From Oceanococcus sp041619315 (GTDB lineage: Bacteria; Pseudomonadota; Gammaproteobacteria; Nevskiales; Oceanococcaceae), in NCBI GenBank assembly GCA_041619315.1, contig JBFKEC010000009.1, forward strand, positions 1 to 26,465: a DNA stretch of 26,465 nt, in the 5' to 3' direction. Positions 24,616 to 26,465 of this stretch are shown here, in pieces. Below the pieces are notes generated by a model. It was not told the origin of the DNA. It searched no databases and saw only the letters and a list, made by a program, of their open reading frames with translations. Position 1 is the stretch's first letter. The number at the start of each line of letters is the position of its first letter. A program made the position numbers and the translations under genes.

Positions 24616-25686
24616 TCAGCGACTGACGGCAGCACGCAAGCGCCAGGCCGCCACGCCAGCCAGCACGGCGGTGGGGGTCAGTGCCGCCAGCGCGGCGGGC
24701 CAGTCATAGACTTGGCCGAGACTGCCGGCAACTTCATTGAGCACATAGAAGGCAATTCCGAACATGACCCCGATGAACAGGCGCTGACCCGCCCCGGTAT
24801 CGCGCAACGGCCCGATCACGAAGGGCACCGCGAGTATGACCATCACCATCACCGTCAAGGGCGTTGCCAGCTTGCGCCACAACGCATACTGCGGCGCGGT
24901 GTTATCCAGTCCGTTTCCGTCGAGATAGCGGATGTACTGAAACAAGCCGCGCAGCGACAGGCTGTCGGCTCTGAGCACAAACAGCTTGAGCACTTCCGGG
25001 TCAAGATCGACAACCCATTCGGCACTGCCGCGCTCGCGAATGCGCACGCTTCCATAGTCAAGCAGGGTCTCGCGCAGATCGGCCGCCTGCCATTCACCAT
25101 CGGCAAAGTCGGCACGCGCCATCGACACGGTCTGGATCAGACGGCTGTCATTCTGATTGACATGCAAAACCTGGATATCTTCAGCCACCGTATCCTGTGG
25201 CAGCCGCCCGATGCGTATGTACTGCTCACCCTGACGCAGCCACACAGCGGCACTGGCGACCCGCCCCTCGCCGTAGCGCGCAGTGGTCGAAATTGTGTCG
25301 GCAGCTTGCTTGGCCATGGGCACGACAAACTCTCCCATAGCCAGCACCAAAAGCCCCAGAGCCAACCCGGCCTTGCCCGCCGACCAGGCCACACGGTAGA
25401 CCGAAATGCCCGCGGCCTGCATAACCACCAGCTCACCGCCGGCGGCCAGCGCACCAAGCCCCAGTATGGTGCCCAGCAGGACCACCAGCGGAAACATTTC
25501 ATACAGCAACTGCGGCATTTTGAGCAGCGTCACCAGCGCCACCAGTTGCAGGCTGTAATCGCCCTGCCCGAGGTCATCCAGCTCCTCAACCAGGGTGACG
25601 AACCCACTGATTCCGGTCAACGCCAAAGCCACCACCAGCGACATGCCGAGCAAGGCACTGCGGATATGTGCATCGAGGATTTTCAT
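24616..25686 (-). CDS. lptG: LPS export ABC transporter permease LptG
   Basis: LptG is one of the two inner-membrane permeases of the LptB2FG complex that extracts lipopolysaccharide and passes it to LptC and LptA. It has 356 residues (E. coli 360). The N-terminus MKILDAHIRSALLGMSLVVALAL is followed by YEMFPLVVLLGTILGLGALA, with membrane segments at about 12-34, 55-90 and 103-123. A periplasmic beta-jellyroll (about 130-265) follows, then three C-terminal segments (about 272-295, 304-322 and 331-350). GELVVMQAAGISVYRV is the LptB coupling-helix region. Its ATG overlaps the lptF stop by 4 nt (ATGA). Confidence 0.95.
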   Translation of the reverse strand: MKILDAHIRSALLGMSLVVALALTGISGFVTLVEELDDLGQGDYSLQLVALVTLLKMPQLLYEMFPLVVLLGTILGLGALAAGGELVVMQAAGISVYRVAWSAGKAGLALGLLVLAMGEFVVPMAKQAADTISTTARYGEGRVASAAVWLRQGEQYIRIGRLPQDTVAEDIQVLHVNQNDSRLIQTVSMARADFADGEWQAADLRETLLDYGSVRIRERGSAEWVVDLDPEVLKLFVLRADSLSLRGLFQYIRYLDGNGLDNTAPQYALWRKLATPLTVMVMVILAVPFVIGPLRDTGAGQRLFIGVMFGIAFYVLNEVAGSLGQVYDWPAALAALTPTAVLAGVAAWRLRAAVSR

Positions 25687-26465
25687 GCGCGCTGCACCTT
25701 AAGACGCTCGATCCAGCCACCGCGCACCGCATACAGACGCAAAATGGCCAGGGCCAGCACCAGATGAACCCACCACAGCCCGATCCAGGCCGGCAGCTTG
25801 CCCGACTCCAGCCAGGCCTGCGCAATCCCCAGCAAATTGAAATAGACGATGTAAATCACGATGCCCATGGCTACCTTGCTATAGCGCCCGGCGCGCGCAT
25901 CAATGCGTGACAGCGGCACCGCGAGCAAGGCCAGCAGCAGCACGGCCAATGGAGAAGACAGTCGCCATTGCAACTCGGCCTGATCGCGCGGATCGCTCGA
26001 ACCCAGCAGCTCGAAACTGGACTTGGTTGCCTGTTTGCTGGAGCGGTACACAAAATCCGGCGGCTCGATGGTCACACCATGTTCATTGAAACGCGTGATA
26101 CGAAAATCGGCCTGCCCCGCCGCACCATCAACACGATAACCATCCAGCAGCACGATGCTGCGCGCGCCGCTCAAGGGATCGGTGCGCTGCACCCCGCGCG
26201 GCGCGGTAATTACGCTTTCGCCGCGCTCGCTCAACAGACGCGCAAAGACACCGCGAATTTCACTGCGATCATCGGACACCGACTCGATATAGAACACCCC
26301 GCCATCATTCGGAAGCTCACGAAATCGGCCCGGCTCGAGCACGCCAAACTTGAGATCCTGGGCCGCTTTCTTGGTCAGGAAATCGACCGTGCGCCCGGCA
26401 CTGGGGCTGAGCCACAGGCTGAGCAACGCGGTGATCAGGGCCAGCATCAGGCCAAGACGTAAAAA
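25683..26465 (-). CDS. lptF: LPS export ABC transporter permease LptF (5' end outside window)
   Basis: LptF is the second permease of the LptB2FG lipopolysaccharide exporter. The frame is open to the right edge; 260 residues are visible and about 100 N-terminal residues are missing. An in-frame ATG at 26447 is internal: the codons before it (FLRLGL) continue the membrane segment LMLALITALLSLWLSP. A periplasmic jellyroll (LKFGVLEPGRFRELPNDGGV; FYIESVSDDRSEIRGVF) is followed by C-terminal segments (PLAVLLLALLAVPLSRIDARAGRYSK, given here by its ends, and MGIVIYIVYFNLLGIAQAWL). PLSR..PRxGRY-type residues before the penultimate segment are typical of LptF. It is translationally coupled to lptG. 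Confidence 0.94.
   Translation of the reverse strand, partial: FLRLGLMLALITALLSLWLSPSAGRTVDFLTKKAAQDLKFGVLEPGRFRELPNDGGVFYIESVSDDRSEIRGVFARLLSERGESVITAPRGVQRTDPLSGARSIVLLDGYRVDGAAGQADFRITRFNEHGVTIEPPDFVYRSSKQATKSSFELLGSSDPRDQAELQWRLSSPLAVLLLALLAVPLSRIDARAGRYSKVAMGIVIYIVYFNLLGIAQAWLESGKLPAWIGLWWVHLVLALAILRLYAVRGGWIERLKVQRA

Overview
The window reads as a compact, moderately GC-rich gammaproteobacterial chromosome segment. The gene orders suhB<>trmJ-cysE-iscR-cysteine desulfurase, queA-tgt-yajC-secD-secF, tesA<>ybbA-ybbP and lptF-lptG are all gammaproteobacterial, and lptF/lptG imply an LPS outer membrane. The acetoacetyl-CoA synthetase plus acyl-CoA dehydrogenase pair suggests a lipid- or branched-compound-using heterotroph rather than an enteric. 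I cannot name the genus. I see no insertion sequence, integrase, phage gene, CRISPR array or rRNA. The longest stretch without a gene is about 180 bp (16249-16430).

Layout. Positions 1-2945 (minus strand) hold trmJ, then the chain cysE / Rrf2 regulator / cysteine desulfurase, joined by 4-nt overlaps; the desulfurase is cut by the window edge. An IscR type-1-like operator lies upstream of cysE. suhB (2944-3714) diverges from trmJ, and tesA (3704-4342) diverges from the ABC exporter pair ybbA-ybbP (4341-7497). In both divergent pairs the two start codons overlap in one CATG. yhbY (7500-7853) converges on ybbP. Positions 8008-10211 hold an unrecognised pair: a large exported helical-repeat protein and a small exported protein, with ATGA coupling.

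Positions 10224-16248 (minus) hold tRNA-Leu(CAA), queA, tgt, yajC, secD, secF and an SRPBCC protein, probably one long transcription unit that supplies tRNA modification and the Sec translocon auxiliary complex. Positions 16431-19229 (plus) hold an exported coiled-coil protein and an HDOD protein. A zinc alcohol dehydrogenase (19206-20228, minus) diverges from acetoacetyl-CoA synthetase and acyl-CoA dehydrogenase (20338-23477, plus). A Thr/Pro/Ala-linker lipoprotein (23608-24516) and the LPS-export permeases lptG and lptF (24616 to the right edge) follow on the minus strand.

Most of the window is housekeeping. The parts that deserve attention are the IscR-like regulator with no [2Fe-2S] ligand cysteines that nevertheless sits downstream of an IscR-type operator, the uncharacterised exported pair at 8008-10211, and the two overlapping divergent start sites. 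I see no convincing new defence system or mobile element.
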